From NCBI RefSeq assembly GCF_051521495.1, contig NZ_CP150355.1, positions 1,550,001-1,614,000 on the forward strand: 64,000 nt of DNA, in the 5' to 3' direction. Source of the stretch: Sorangium sp051521495 (GTDB lineage: Bacteria > Myxococcota_A > Polyangia > Polyangiales > Polyangiaceae). A program made the translations under genes and the position numbers. The notes under the pieces were generated by a model. That model was given only the letters and a program-made list of their open reading frames with translations. It was not told the DNA's origin and made no database searches. Numbering within the stretch: the stretch's first letter is position 1; each line of letters opens with the position of its first letter. This document shows positions 1 to 8,509 of this stretch, one piece after another.

Positions 1-2043
1 CGTGTCCCGGCTCCCGAACTTCTGTCCTACCGGCCCGAAGTACTGGGCGACAGCGTTGCTGCCCGACGACGCGCGGTTGAAGCCGATGCCGCTCGCGTCC
101 GCCTTGTGGTAGTAGACGGGGTTCCACTCGGTGCGGCTCAGGTTGTTCACCCATGGGCCTGGCCCGTAGTGATGGTCGCTGGCCATGATGTGGACCAGGC
201 CGAGGGGCGTCATGTAATTGACGAGCGCCTGGCGGGACTTCATCATGATGTCAACGGTCGGCTCGATGACGACGGGGTCGTTCGAGAAGGTCTGGCGGAC
301 CCACTCCTCGGCGATGGCCTCGGAGGAGAGGTCCGGGTTCCAGGCCAGGCGTCCGAACACGTACCAGTTCGCCTGGTTCATCTGCGACCCGGTCCAGTTC
401 GTGTCGTCACCGATGTTGGCGACGCCCGAGATCGCGGTGGTCGAATACTTGTGGAGGGTCCCGTCGATGACCCGTGCCACGGTCGAGCCCTCGCCGCCTG
501 CGTAGGTGTCCGCCTTGAGGACCTCTTCGTAGAGCGGGCCGAGATAAGCGAGGTGCGTGTCTTCGCCGAGATATTCCTTGGTGACCTGGAGCTCGAGGGC
601 CAGGGGCGTCTTCGGCATGGCGCCGAACAGCGGGTGGAACGGCTCTCGCGGCTGGAAATCCAGCGGGCCATTCTTGGCTTGCACGAGGACGTTGCTCTTG
701 AATTTGCCGTCCAGGGGCTTGAACTCTTCGTAGGCCTGCTTGATGCGGTCCGGGGGGCTGGTGTCCGAGTAGACGAAGGCGCGCCATATCACGATGCCGT
801 CGTGCGGCGCGAGGGCGTCGGCGAGCATGTTGGCGCCGTCGGCGTGGGTCCGCCCGTAATCTTGCGGTCCCGGCTGGCCCTCGGAGTTCGCCTTCACCAG
901 GAAGCCTCCGAAGTCGGGGATCTGCTTGTAGATCTCGTCGACCTTGTTCGTCCACCATTGCTTGACGCTGGAGTTGTTCGGATCGGCCGTGCTCAGGTTG
1001 CCGATCTCGACCGGCGCGCTGAAGCGGGCCGTGAGGTAGACCTTGATGCCATAAGGGCGGAAGACGTCGGCGAGCGCCTTGACCTTCGTGAGGTACGATG
1101 GCGTCAGGACCTGCGCGTTGGCGTTCACGTTGGTGAGCACGGTCCCGTTGATGCCGATGGAGGCGTTGGCCCTCGCGTAGTCCTTGTAACGGGGGGAGAG
1201 CGTGCCGGGCAGCGCGCTCCAGTCCCAGAGGGAGCGGCCCGCGTAGCCGCGCTCCACGCTGCGATCGAGGTTGTCCCAGTGGTTCAGGATGCGGTGCTCG
1301 ATCTTGGGAGAGCCGGAGAGCGACAGCTTCGCGAGAGCGCTGTGGCTCTGGACGTGCCGGAGGAGCGCGAAGGTGCCATAGAGCACGCCCACCTCGGTGT
1401 TGCCCGCCACGGCGATCACCGGCTGGCCGCCGACCTCCGCGGCCTCGACGAGGTAGCCCTCGGGGCCCAGGGCGCCGAGGCGCGCCGCGAGCGGCAGGTC
1501 CTTGATGACGTCCGCGGTGGCCGTCCCGATCACCACGGCGCCCGGGCCGTCGACCGCCGCGCCGGTCTCGACCGTTCCACCCGTCAGGCCGCTCAGGCCT
1601 TTGACGAGCTCGGTCTCGGCGATGTCGAGGCTCGCGCCGCTCCCGGACTTGATCACGCGCTTGAACGCCGCCTGATACTCCGCGAGGCGCCCCGGAATCG
1701 GAACCTTCGGGTACCTGAGCCAGAGGTCTGCGCCGGTCTCGTCCGGTAGCGAGTCCGGCGCGGGGTACTCCTCGTCGGAGCCCGTCATTCCGCCCGCGCT
1801 CCCGGTCGATGCTCCCGTGTCCGCCCCGCCTTGGCCGACCGAGGCGCTGCCGCCGCCCGCGCCGCTGCTCGCGCCGCTGCTCGCGCCGCCCGTGCCGGCG
1901 GCCTCGCTGGAGCCTCCCACCGAGCTGGAGCCGCCACCGCCGGTCACCTCGTTCGGCCCATCGGCGCCGCTCGAGGAGCAGGCGCTCGCGAGCGCGACGC
2001 TCAGGAGCCCGACGAGGAGGCGCCGCGGCCTCAGGACCTTCAT
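1..2043 (-). CDS. GH67 alpha-glucuronidase, lipoprotein, C-terminus cut by window edge
   Basis: Removes (4-O-methyl)glucuronic acid from the non-reducing end of xylo-oligosaccharides, probably at the cell surface. The minus-strand frame stays open to base 1, giving 681 codons. A signal peptide ends at a lipidation-type Cys22 (ALASAC), a Gly/Ser linker follows, and the GH67 body starts near residue 103. Family signatures seen are TARFSAPVEIGNL (Glu346, in the motif that carries the catalytic acid), YGRTHADGANML (Asp402), VIWRAFVY, EEFKPLDGKF and GLVHIMASDHHYGPGPWV. The usual GH67 length suggests that up to about 100 residues are missing. ATG at 2043 is the start giving a proper signal peptide in this frame. 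It diverges from a glucuronoyl esterase, fitting joint glucuronoxylan breakdown. The family call is sure; the catalytic residue numbers are by motif recall. Confidence 0.93.
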   Translation of the reverse strand, partial: MKVLRPRRLLVGLLSVALASACSSSGADGPNEVTGGGGSSSVGGSSEAAGTGGASSGASSGAGGGSASVGQGGADTGASTGSAGGMTGSDEEYPAPDSLPDETGADLWLRYPKVPIPGRLAEYQAAFKRVIKSGSGASLDIAETELVKGLSGLTGGTVETGAAVDGPGAVVIGTATADVIKDLPLAARLGALGPEGYLVEAAEVGGQPVIAVAGNTEVGVLYGTFALLRHVQSHSALAKLSLSGSPKIEHRILNHWDNLDRSVERGYAGRSLWDWSALPGTLSPRYKDYARANASIGINGTVLTNVNANAQVLTPSYLTKVKALADVFRPYGIKVYLTARFSAPVEIGNLSTADPNNSSVKQWWTNKVDEIYKQIPDFGGFLVKANSEGQPGPQDYGRTHADGANMLADALAPHDGIVIWRAFVYSDTSPPDRIKQAYEEFKPLDGKFKSNVLVQAKNGPLDFQPREPFHPLFGAMPKTPLALELQVTKEYLGEDTHLAYLGPLYEEVLKADTYAGGEGSTVARVIDGTLHKYSTTAISGVANIGDDTNWTGSQMNQANWYVFGRLAWNPDLSSEAIAEEWVRQTFSNDPVVIEPTVDIMMKSRQALVNYMTPLGLVHIMASDHHYGPGPWVNNLSRTEWNPVYYHKADASGIGFNRASSGSNAVAQYFGPVGQKFGSRDT

Positions 2044-2562
2044 CGAAGGAGGCTGTCGGGTGGGCGGTCGGCCCGCGCAGCTTGAACTCTTGTTGACCGA
2101 AGGAGGCATCATCTGAATCAGCCTTTCCGTGGAGGGGGGCCTGTGAGAGAGGGGACACCCCGACTCGCGGATCTCGAGGGTGAATCGCGACGCCCGTCAA
2201 GGGCTAAAATCTGGGCTCGGGAGCCTGAGCGCTTCAGCGACGCCGTCACCCGTGCATCGCACTCGCTCGCGCCGCGCAGACCGCACGGCATCGCGGCGCC
2301 GCCTGTCACCTCCCCCCACATCGTCGGCGTGTTCCCTTGTGCGGTTGTACGCGAAGTGTTCAGCGTGTCTGCATCTGGCGCGAGGGGAAGTGCAAAGACA
2401 TTAGAAATGTGAACCGCAGGTGCCAAGAACCGTGATCAACGCGCCTCTCGCTGGGAATGCTCACCCGGTCACCCTGCGGTCCTGTGTCTCCGACGGAGGA
2501 TGACGCGGCGCGACCGGCTCGCGCACGACGATGCCGAGTTTTACAGACCAGCGAGGTCCGCA
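2044..2562. other. divergent intergenic region between GH67 and CE15 genes
   Basis: About 520 bases with no convincing gene; the open frames here lack a signal peptide, a ribosome site or a recognisable fold. It must hold the promoters of both divergent carbohydrate genes. The stretch around 2390-2412 is clearly more AT-rich than the surroundings. Confidence 0.6.
2398..2410. promoter_or_regulatory. short dyad ACATT-N3-AATGT, possible operator
   Basis: A perfect 5-bp inverted repeat with a 3-base spacer inside the only AT-rich patch of the divergent GH67/CE15 spacer. Its place between two xylan side-chain genes makes a shared sugar-responsive operator possible. A dyad this short can arise by chance. 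Confidence 0.25.
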
Positions 2563-4137
2563 ATGTCCGTTCGACCGAATCGCTCCAAACTGCTCATCGG
2601 AACCGCTCTACTCCCGCTGCTCGTGGCATGCAGCACAGGCACCGTGGACGATTCCTCGAGCGGAGCGGGGTCGGGCGCTGGAGGCGATGAGCCCGGTGGC
2701 GTGACCTCGAGCTCGGCCGGCGTCACGACATCGGTAGGCCAGGGCACGGGGGGCGGCAGCTTCCCCGCGGTCACCTCGAGTGTGGGCACAGGAGGCGATG
2801 GGGGAAGCGCGGTTGGCGGCGGAGATGTGGGTGGGAATGGAGGAGGGGACGGCGGAGCAGGCGGCGGAGCAGGCGGCGGAGGAGACGGCGGAGCAGGCGG
2901 CGGAGGGACCGCCGGAGCGGGCGGCGGAGGAGACGGCGGAGCGGGCGGCGGAGGAGGTGGAGACACTGGTCCTGTCACCTCGGATCCGGTCGAGGACAGC
3001 GGCGCGAAGTGCCCCAAGCCGACGTTGCCTGCCGCGTCGGCGCTGCCGGTCTTCGAGACGCATCACGATCCGTTCCTGATGCTGAGCGGCTCGCGCATCA
3101 CGAAGAAGTCGGAGTGGGCGTGCCGGCGCGCGGAGATCAAGGCGCAGGTCGAGGAGTACGAGTCCGGAACGAAGCCCGCGGTGTCCAAGGACAACGTCAC
3201 GGGCCAGTTCTCGGGGAACAAGCTGACGGTCAATGTCAGCGAGGGAGGGAAGAGCGTCTCCTTCTCCATCAACATCAGCCGGCCTTCCGGGGCGTCCGGC
3301 GCGATTCCGCTCCTCATCGGCGTCGGCGGCTCGAACCTGGACAACACCGTTTTTAGCCAGAACGGCGTGGCCACAGCCACCTTCGACAACAACGCGATGG
3401 GCGCGCAGAGCGGCGGCGGCTCGCGCGGGACGGGCACGTTCTACAACCTCTACGGCAGCAACCACTCGGCCAGCTCGATGATCGCGTGGGCCTGGGGTAT
3501 CAGCCGGATCATCGACGCGCTGGAGAAGACCCCGGGCGCCAACATCGACCCGAAGCGCATCGCCGTGACGGGCTGCTCGCGCAACGGCAAGGGCGCGCTC
3601 ACGGCGGGCGCGTTCGACGAGCGCATCGTGCTGACGATCCCCCAGGAGTCGGGCGCCGGAGGCTCGGCGAGCTGGCGCGTCTCGCAGGCGGGATCGAGCG
3701 CCGGGGAGAACGTGCAGACGCTGTCCAGCGCGGCCGGTGAGCAGCCGTGGTTCCGCGCGAACTTCGGCTCGAACTTCGGCAACAGGGTGACGTCGTTGCC
3801 CTTCGATCATCACATGGTCATGGGCATGGTCGCGCCGCGCGCGATGCTCGTCATCGACAACAAGATCGACTGGCTCGGCATCGACAGCACCTTCACGGCG
3901 GGGTCGATCGCCCACGAGATCTGGAAGGGGCTCGGCGTGCCCGACAAGATGGGCTACTGGCAGCTCGGCGGCCACAACCACTGCGCGTTCCCCTCCGCGC
4001 AGCGGGCGATGCTCGAGGCGTACGTGAAGAAGTTCCTCGTCGGAGGCGGCACCGACGACACGAACGTGCTCAAGAGCGACGGGGCGAAGGCCGATCTGGC
4101 CAAGTGGATGAAGTGGACGGCGCCGACCCTCCAGTGA
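2563..4137 (+). CDS. CE15 glucuronoyl esterase, lipoprotein
   Basis: Hydrolyses the ester between 4-O-methyl-glucuronic acid of xylan and lignin alcohols. The protein has 524 residues: a signal peptide with lipobox LVAC (Cys23), a long Gly-rich linker (about 30-145), then the CE15 domain. The nucleophile motif GCSRNGKGAL places Ser339. PQESGAGG gives Glu362, 23 residues on, the same spacing as in characterised fungal enzymes. GGHNHCAFP (470-478) supplies the His. The ATG at 2563 is chosen over an upstream in-frame ATG at 2500 because it gives a clean signal peptide and follows a GAGG ribosome site. The C-terminal domain is almost identical to that of the second CE15 gene starting at 5701, so they are tandem duplicates. 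Confidence 0.95.
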   Translation: MSVRPNRSKLLIGTALLPLLVACSTGTVDDSSSGAGSGAGGDEPGGVTSSSAGVTTSVGQGTGGGSFPAVTSSVGTGGDGGSAVGGGDVGGNGGGDGGAGGGAGGGGDGGAGGGGTAGAGGGGDGGAGGGGGGDTGPVTSDPVEDSGAKCPKPTLPAASALPVFETHHDPFLMLSGSRITKKSEWACRRAEIKAQVEEYESGTKPAVSKDNVTGQFSGNKLTVNVSEGGKSVSFSINISRPSGASGAIPLLIGVGGSNLDNTVFSQNGVATATFDNNAMGAQSGGGSRGTGTFYNLYGSNHSASSMIAWAWGISRIIDALEKTPGANIDPKRIAVTGCSRNGKGALTAGAFDERIVLTIPQESGAGGSASWRVSQAGSSAGENVQTLSSAAGEQPWFRANFGSNFGNRVTSLPFDHHMVMGMVAPRAMLVIDNKIDWLGIDSTFTAGSIAHEIWKGLGVPDKMGYWQLGGHNHCAFPSAQRAMLEAYVKKFLVGGGTDDTNVLKSDGAKADLAKWMKWTAPTLQ

Positions 4138-4214
4138 CCGCTCCGATGACGCCGACCCTCCAATCACCGCTCCTGCGGCGTGGGGCCGCGCGGCGGTCGT
4201 GCTATGCAATCGTC

Positions 4215-5177
4215 ATGTCCAGCGCCGCTGATCCCTCCGCTCCGCCGCCGCCCGCCCTCGAGGCCAGCGAGTACAGCTGGCTCGTCGGCTTCGAGGGCGA
4301 CTGGCGCGACACCTGGTGGAACCGCGATTTCCTCGAGCTCATCGCCCGCCGGCTCCGGCTCGGCGAGGTGCGCGCGGCGGTCGATGTCGGCTGCGGCGTG
4401 GGGCACTGGGGTCGCATTCTCCTGCCCGTGCTCCACGGCGAGGCCACCCTGGTGGGCGTCGATCGTGAACCGTCGTTCGTCGCGCGCGCCGCCGCCGAGG
4501 CCGAGGCGCGCGGGATCGCGGCGCGCACGTCGTACCGGGAGGGCCTCGCCGAGGCCCTCCCGCTGCCCGATGCGAGCGTCGACCTCGCCACGTGCCAGAC
4601 GGTCCTGATGCACGTCGCCGATCCCCTCCGCGTGCTGCGCGAGATGCGCCGCGTCCTCCGCCCCGGCGGCGTCTTGCTCGCGGTCGAGCCGAACAACTTC
4701 GCCGAGAAGGCCACCGCCCTGGTCACCGCGCCCGGCCTGACGCGCGCCGAGCGGCTCGCGCTGCTCGAGCTCGACGCCATCTGCCAGGACGGCAAGCGCG
4801 CGCTGGGGCAGGGGGACTGCTCCGTCGGCGAGCGGCTGCCAGGGCTGCTCCGCGAGGCAGGGCTCGGCGACCTCCACGTGGTCCAGTCGGACAAGTGCGC
4901 TGCGCTGATCCCACCCTACGAGACGCCCGCGGAGCGCGCGGAGCTGCGCCAGATGCTGGCGTGGATCGACGGCGGCGCCTGGCTCGGCGCGGGCGGCACC
5001 CGCGACCAGACCCACGCTTGGTACCTGGCCGGCGGCGGCGATCCGGCGCAGTTCGAGCGTCTGTGGGCGATCGCGATGCAGGAGGCGCGCGCGTGGAAGG
5101 AGGCCGCGCTCGCGCGCACGCTCTGCGGGGCGCACGGGGTGACGTTCTATCTGGTATCGGGCCGCAAGCCGGCGTGA
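4215..5177 (+). CDS. class I SAM-dependent methyltransferase
   Basis: A 320-residue cytosolic methyltransferase of the Methyltransf_11/25 type. The SAM-binding glycine motif VDVGCGVGHWG lies at residues 56-66, the acidic end of strand 2 is GVDRE (81-85), and the post-motif region reads DLATCQTVLMHVADP, followed by LRPGGVLLAVEP. No signal peptide. The substrate cannot be told from the sequence. The gene sits between two CE15 esterase genes but separate spacers on both sides argue against a single operon. No good ribosome site precedes ATG 4215; it is chosen because the conserved region begins soon after. Confidence 0.85.
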   Translation: MSSAADPSAPPPPALEASEYSWLVGFEGDWRDTWWNRDFLELIARRLRLGEVRAAVDVGCGVGHWGRILLPVLHGEATLVGVDREPSFVARAAAEAEARGIAARTSYREGLAEALPLPDASVDLATCQTVLMHVADPLRVLREMRRVLRPGGVLLAVEPNNFAEKATALVTAPGLTRAERLALLELDAICQDGKRALGQGDCSVGERLPGLLREAGLGDLHVVQSDKCAALIPPYETPAERAELRQMLAWIDGGAWLGAGGTRDQTHAWYLAGGGDPAQFERLWAIAMQEARAWKEAALARTLCGAHGVTFYLVSGRKPA

Positions 5178-5700
5178 CGCCCGGCTTCGATGTGGCTGTA
5201 CTCAGACGCGACAACTGCAGCCGCAAACGCGGCAAGCTCGCGGAACAGCGGAACAGCGGAACCAACAATCGCGACACGATGATGAAGAAAGAGTCTTGAC
5301 TTTCGGTCCCTGTTTGTATGAATGTTCTAATCCCCCTTGGCGTCCCAGGCCTGGAGTTGCCGGGCGCCGCGTCGGTCGCTAAATGTTGAGGGGCCGACTC
5401 GGGGGGGATTGCTGCTCGGAGCACTCGTTCCTTGCAGCTGCGTGTCCTAGTTGCTCTTGCTTTCTCACGGTGCCCCGCCCCATCGCGGGGTATCCGCGTG
5501 TGAGTGTCTGTCCGACGAACACCGTGGTTGCCAGGCATAGGGTCGGCACAGGTCCGCGAGGCGTCCATGAACAGGCGCACGCTGGCCGGAGATTTTGAAC
5601 TCTAACCCATAGAACGAGGGGTTCGCGGGCGTCTCGCTGGTGCACGTATCCACGTCGAGCAGAAGCCCGCGACACCGCCGTTCCGATCATGGAGAACCTT
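5178..5700. other. intergenic region upstream of second CE15 gene
   Basis: About 520 bases without a supportable gene. It includes a comparatively AT-rich stretch (5260-5335) that could hold a promoter for the downstream esterase, which would then have a leader of roughly 370 bases. Confidence 0.5.
5296..5322 (+). promoter_or_regulatory. possible sigma-70-like promoter
   Basis: TTGACT and TATGAA separated by 15 bases in the AT-richer part of the spacer. The spacing is shorter than the ideal 17, so this is only a candidate. Confidence 0.2.
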
Positions 5701-7551
5701 ATGCGTACCACTCGCTTGCTTGGCTGCATCTCCGCTTCGTTCGCGTTCGGTCTGCTCGCGTGCGCCGTCGAGCCCATCGAGGACGAGGACCTCGAGACGA
5801 TGGACGCCGCCTTGGACAGCGCTGACGGCTCGATGTCGGCGGATATCGCGCTTCAGTCGGACTGGGGGAGCGGCTACTGCGCGAACGTGACGGTGAAGAA
5901 CAAGTCTCGCTCCCCGGCCACCACCGGGTGGAGCATGGTCGTCCGGCTCAACGGCTCGACGGTGGCCAATTCGTGGAACGTGAACGTCTCGTCTGCGAGC
6001 GGGCAGTTCACCGCCACGAACGTGAGCCACAACGGAGCGATCACGCAGAACGGCTCGACGACGTGGGGGTTCTGCGCAAACGGCGCCGGGCGGCCCACGG
6101 TCGCGTCGGTCACCGGCAGCGGGGGCACGGTCGTCGGCACGGGCGCGTCCTCCTCGTCGAGCAGCAGCTCGAGCGCGTCGTCGAGCAGCAGCAGCTCGAG
6201 CGCGTCGTCGAGCAGTAGCGCGGGCGCGGGTGGCTCCGGCGGGGCAGGCGGCGCCGGCGGTGCGGGTGGCTCCGGCGGTGCGGGTGGCTCCGGTGGTGCG
6301 GGCGGCTCCGGTGGTGCGGGCGGCTCCGGTGGTGCGGGCGGCTCTGGCGGGTCGGGCGGCTCTGGCGGCTCCGGCGGTGCCGGAGGGAGCACGGGCGCTG
6401 TCGAAGACAGCGGCACGAGCTGCCCCAAGCCGACGTTGCCTGCCGCATCGTCACTGCCGGTCTTCGAGACGCATCACGATCCGTTCCTGATGCTGAGCGG
6501 CTCACGCATCACGAAGAAGTCGGAGTGGGCGTGCCGGCGCGCGGAGATCAAAGCGCAGGTCGAGCAGTACGAGTCCGGCTCGAAGCCCGCGGTGTCCAAG
6601 GACAACGTCACGGGGCAGTTCTCGGCGAACAAGCTGACCGTCAACGTCAACGAGGCAGGGAAGAGCGCTTCGTTCTCCATCAACATCAGCCGGCCTGCCG
6701 GGGCGCCTTCTGGGCCGATCCCGCTCGTCATCGGCATCGGCGGCAACAACCTCGACACCAGCGTGTTCACGCAGAACGGCGTCGCGATGGCGACCTTCGA
6801 CAACAACGCGATGGGCGCCCAGAACGGCGGCGGCTCGCGCGGGACGGGCACGTTCTACAACCTCTACGGCAGCAACCACTCGGCCAGCTCGATGATCGCG
6901 TGGGCCTGGGGCGTGAGCCGGATCATCGACGCGCTGGAGAAGACACCGGGCGCCAACATCGACCCGAAGCGCATCGCCGTGACGGGTTGTTCGCGCAATG
7001 GCAAGGGGGCCCTGACGGTGGGCGCGTTCGATGAGCGCATCGTGCTGACGATCCCCCAGGAGTCGGGCGCCGGAGGCTCGGCGAGCTGGCGCGTCTCGCA
7101 GGCGGGCTCGAGCGCCGGGGAGAACGTGCAGACGCTGTCGAGCGCGGCCAGCGAGCAGCCGTGGTTCCGCGCGAACTTCGGCTCGACCTTCGGCAGCCGG
7201 GTGACGTCGTTGCCCTTCGATCATCACATGGTGATGGGGCTCGTCGCGCCGCGCGCGCTGCTCGTCATCGACAACGCGATCGACTGGCTCGGCATCGACA
7301 GCACCTTCACGGCGGGGTCCATCGCGCAACAGATCTGGAAGGGGCTCGGGGTGCAGGACAAGATGGGCTACTGGCAGACCACCGGCCATAACCACTGCGC
7401 GTTCCCGTCCTCGCAGAGGGCGGCCCTCGAGGCGTACGTGAAGAAGTTCCTCGTCGGCGGCGGCACCGCGGACACCAACCTGCTCAAGGGCGACGGGGCG
7501 AAGGCCGATCTGGCCAAGTGGATGAAGTGGACGGCGCCGACCCTCCAGTGA
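5701..7551 (+). CDS. CE15 glucuronoyl esterase with N-terminal CBM2
   Basis: A 616-residue secreted lignocellulose esterase. The signal peptide ends in LLAC (Cys21). Residues about 47-135 form a family 2 carbohydrate-binding module: Trp55, Trp77 and Trp122 are candidate aromatic binding residues, and Cys60/Cys125 can form the module's disulfide. A Ser-rich then Gly-rich linker leads to the CE15 domain from about 235, with Ser431 (GCSRNGKGAL), Glu454 (PQESGAGG) and the GHNHC motif (562-566). Start: an ATG at 5689 is in frame, but ATG 5701 has GGAG six bases upstream and a better signal peptide. The catalytic domain nearly matches the CE15 protein encoded at 2563-4137; the CBM2 is the main difference, pointing to duplication followed by module gain or loss. 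Confidence 0.95.
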   Translation: MRTTRLLGCISASFAFGLLACAVEPIEDEDLETMDAALDSADGSMSADIALQSDWGSGYCANVTVKNKSRSPATTGWSMVVRLNGSTVANSWNVNVSSASGQFTATNVSHNGAITQNGSTTWGFCANGAGRPTVASVTGSGGTVVGTGASSSSSSSSSASSSSSSSSASSSSSAGAGGSGGAGGAGGAGGSGGAGGSGGAGGSGGAGGSGGAGGSGGSGGSGGSGGAGGSTGAVEDSGTSCPKPTLPAASSLPVFETHHDPFLMLSGSRITKKSEWACRRAEIKAQVEQYESGSKPAVSKDNVTGQFSANKLTVNVNEAGKSASFSINISRPAGAPSGPIPLVIGIGGNNLDTSVFTQNGVAMATFDNNAMGAQNGGGSRGTGTFYNLYGSNHSASSMIAWAWGVSRIIDALEKTPGANIDPKRIAVTGCSRNGKGALTVGAFDERIVLTIPQESGAGGSASWRVSQAGSSAGENVQTLSSAASEQPWFRANFGSTFGSRVTSLPFDHHMVMGLVAPRALLVIDNAIDWLGIDSTFTAGSIAQQIWKGLGVQDKMGYWQTTGHNHCAFPSSQRAALEAYVKKFLVGGGTADTNLLKGDGAKADLAKWMKWTAPTLQ

Positions 7552-7576
7552 CCGCTCGGGCTCCAAAGCGCCAATG

Positions 7577-7605
7577 ACGCCAAGATTTTATTGTCTTCTT
7601 GGCGT
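7577..7605. terminator. hairpin between convergent genes
   Basis: acgccaaga and tcttggcgt form a perfect 9-bp stem with an 11-base T-rich loop. It lies between the end of the second CE15 gene and the end of the convergent ferritin-like gene, so it could serve both strands. No long T tract follows. Confidence 0.45.
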
Positions 7606-7655
7606 TCTTGGCGCCTTGGCGGCTGTTTTCTCTGGTTTCCAAGCCGATCGCTGCG

Positions 7656-7973
7656 CTAGGCGCTCGCGCGGGCCCCTCCTTGGCCCTGGCGCGCTCCGCT
7701 CAGCCGCTGCGCGAGGAGCTGCTTCGCGCGCTCCGCGAGCCGCAGCTCCTCCTGCCGGACCTCGCCGAAGAAGGAGACGAGCTCTTGATCACCGTGTTGC
7801 TTCGCGTCCTGAATGTACTGTGAGTAGGTCTCCGCGCCCTGGAGAGCGTGGTAGAGCACGCTGATCAGGTTGTAATCCTTGTCGGGCATCACGCTGCTCT
7901 CGCTGCGGCCCTCCTTCATGCTGGAGCCCTGCTGCGGTTGCGCGCCCATTCCCTGCTTCTGCTCGCTCGCCAT
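7656..7973 (-). CDS. small ferritin-like helical protein
   Basis: A 105-residue soluble protein. After a Gln/Gly/Ser-rich N-terminus, residues about 33-90 form two long helices (DYNLISVLYHALQGAET and ELVSFFGEVRQEELRLAERA) with the Glu/His spacing of small ferritin-like or DUF2383-like domains. A metal site is possible but a full di-iron set is not evident in one chain, so it may act as an oligomer. ATG 7973 follows a strong GGAGG ribosome site; the longer upstream frame is low-complexity shadow. It stands alone on the minus strand, convergent with the CE15 gene. The role is unknown; a stress or iron-related function is only a guess. Confidence 0.7.
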   Translation of the reverse strand: MASEQKQGMGAQPQQGSSMKEGRSESSVMPDKDYNLISVLYHALQGAETYSQYIQDAKQHGDQELVSFFGEVRQEELRLAERAKQLLAQRLSGARQGQGGARASA

Positions 7974-8509
7974 TTCAAACCTCCTCGACTCCCCCCACCA
8001 GCGCCGGGCAATGCAAGCGCGAGACCGCTCAGCGAGGAGCCGCTGTGTCGAGGGTTCCGCGCCAGCGGCACGATCGCTCCACCCCGCACGTCGCGCTCTT
8101 CTACAGCAGGCGGACGCTCGCGCAGGATCGCACCACCCTGCGCGATCGCGCCCCCCACACGGGGAGAAGGCCGCATAGCGCGCTCGGCGCAACCCGCGCC
8201 GGCGCATCGCAATCGATGCGGCTCGGTTCGCCCGCCATGCTCCTCGACCCGTCCGCCCCGCTGACCCTCACCGCCTTACAGAGGGCTCCTCCTCTCCCGC
8301 CTCGTGCTCGTGACCGCGCGTCGCTCAGGTTGCCCTCACCGCTCTGGCTGGATCTTCCGACGCGCCGGCGACTGCTGAGACTGCCCATCGCGGTCACGTG
8401 GTGATCGTCCCCACGCCAGCGAGAGTTCGAGCGGCTCCAGGCCGGGACGAGCTGATACGCTGCACCTCACGCACCAGCTCGTCCCTCTGAGCCCTCGCAC
8501 CCTTCTTCC
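7974..8509. other. intergenic region
   Basis: About 535 bases between two divergent genes. The short open frames here are compositional. No promoter, repeat or RNA could be supported. Confidence 0.5.

Noticed and set aside
407..2200. Long minus-strand frame of 597 codons
   Set aside because: It is a shadow of the GH67 gene in another frame: Arg-rich and without motifs.
8100..8400. Short open frames in the 7974-8509 spacer
   Set aside because: All are Arg/Ala/Pro-rich, overlap each other on both strands and lack ribosome sites.
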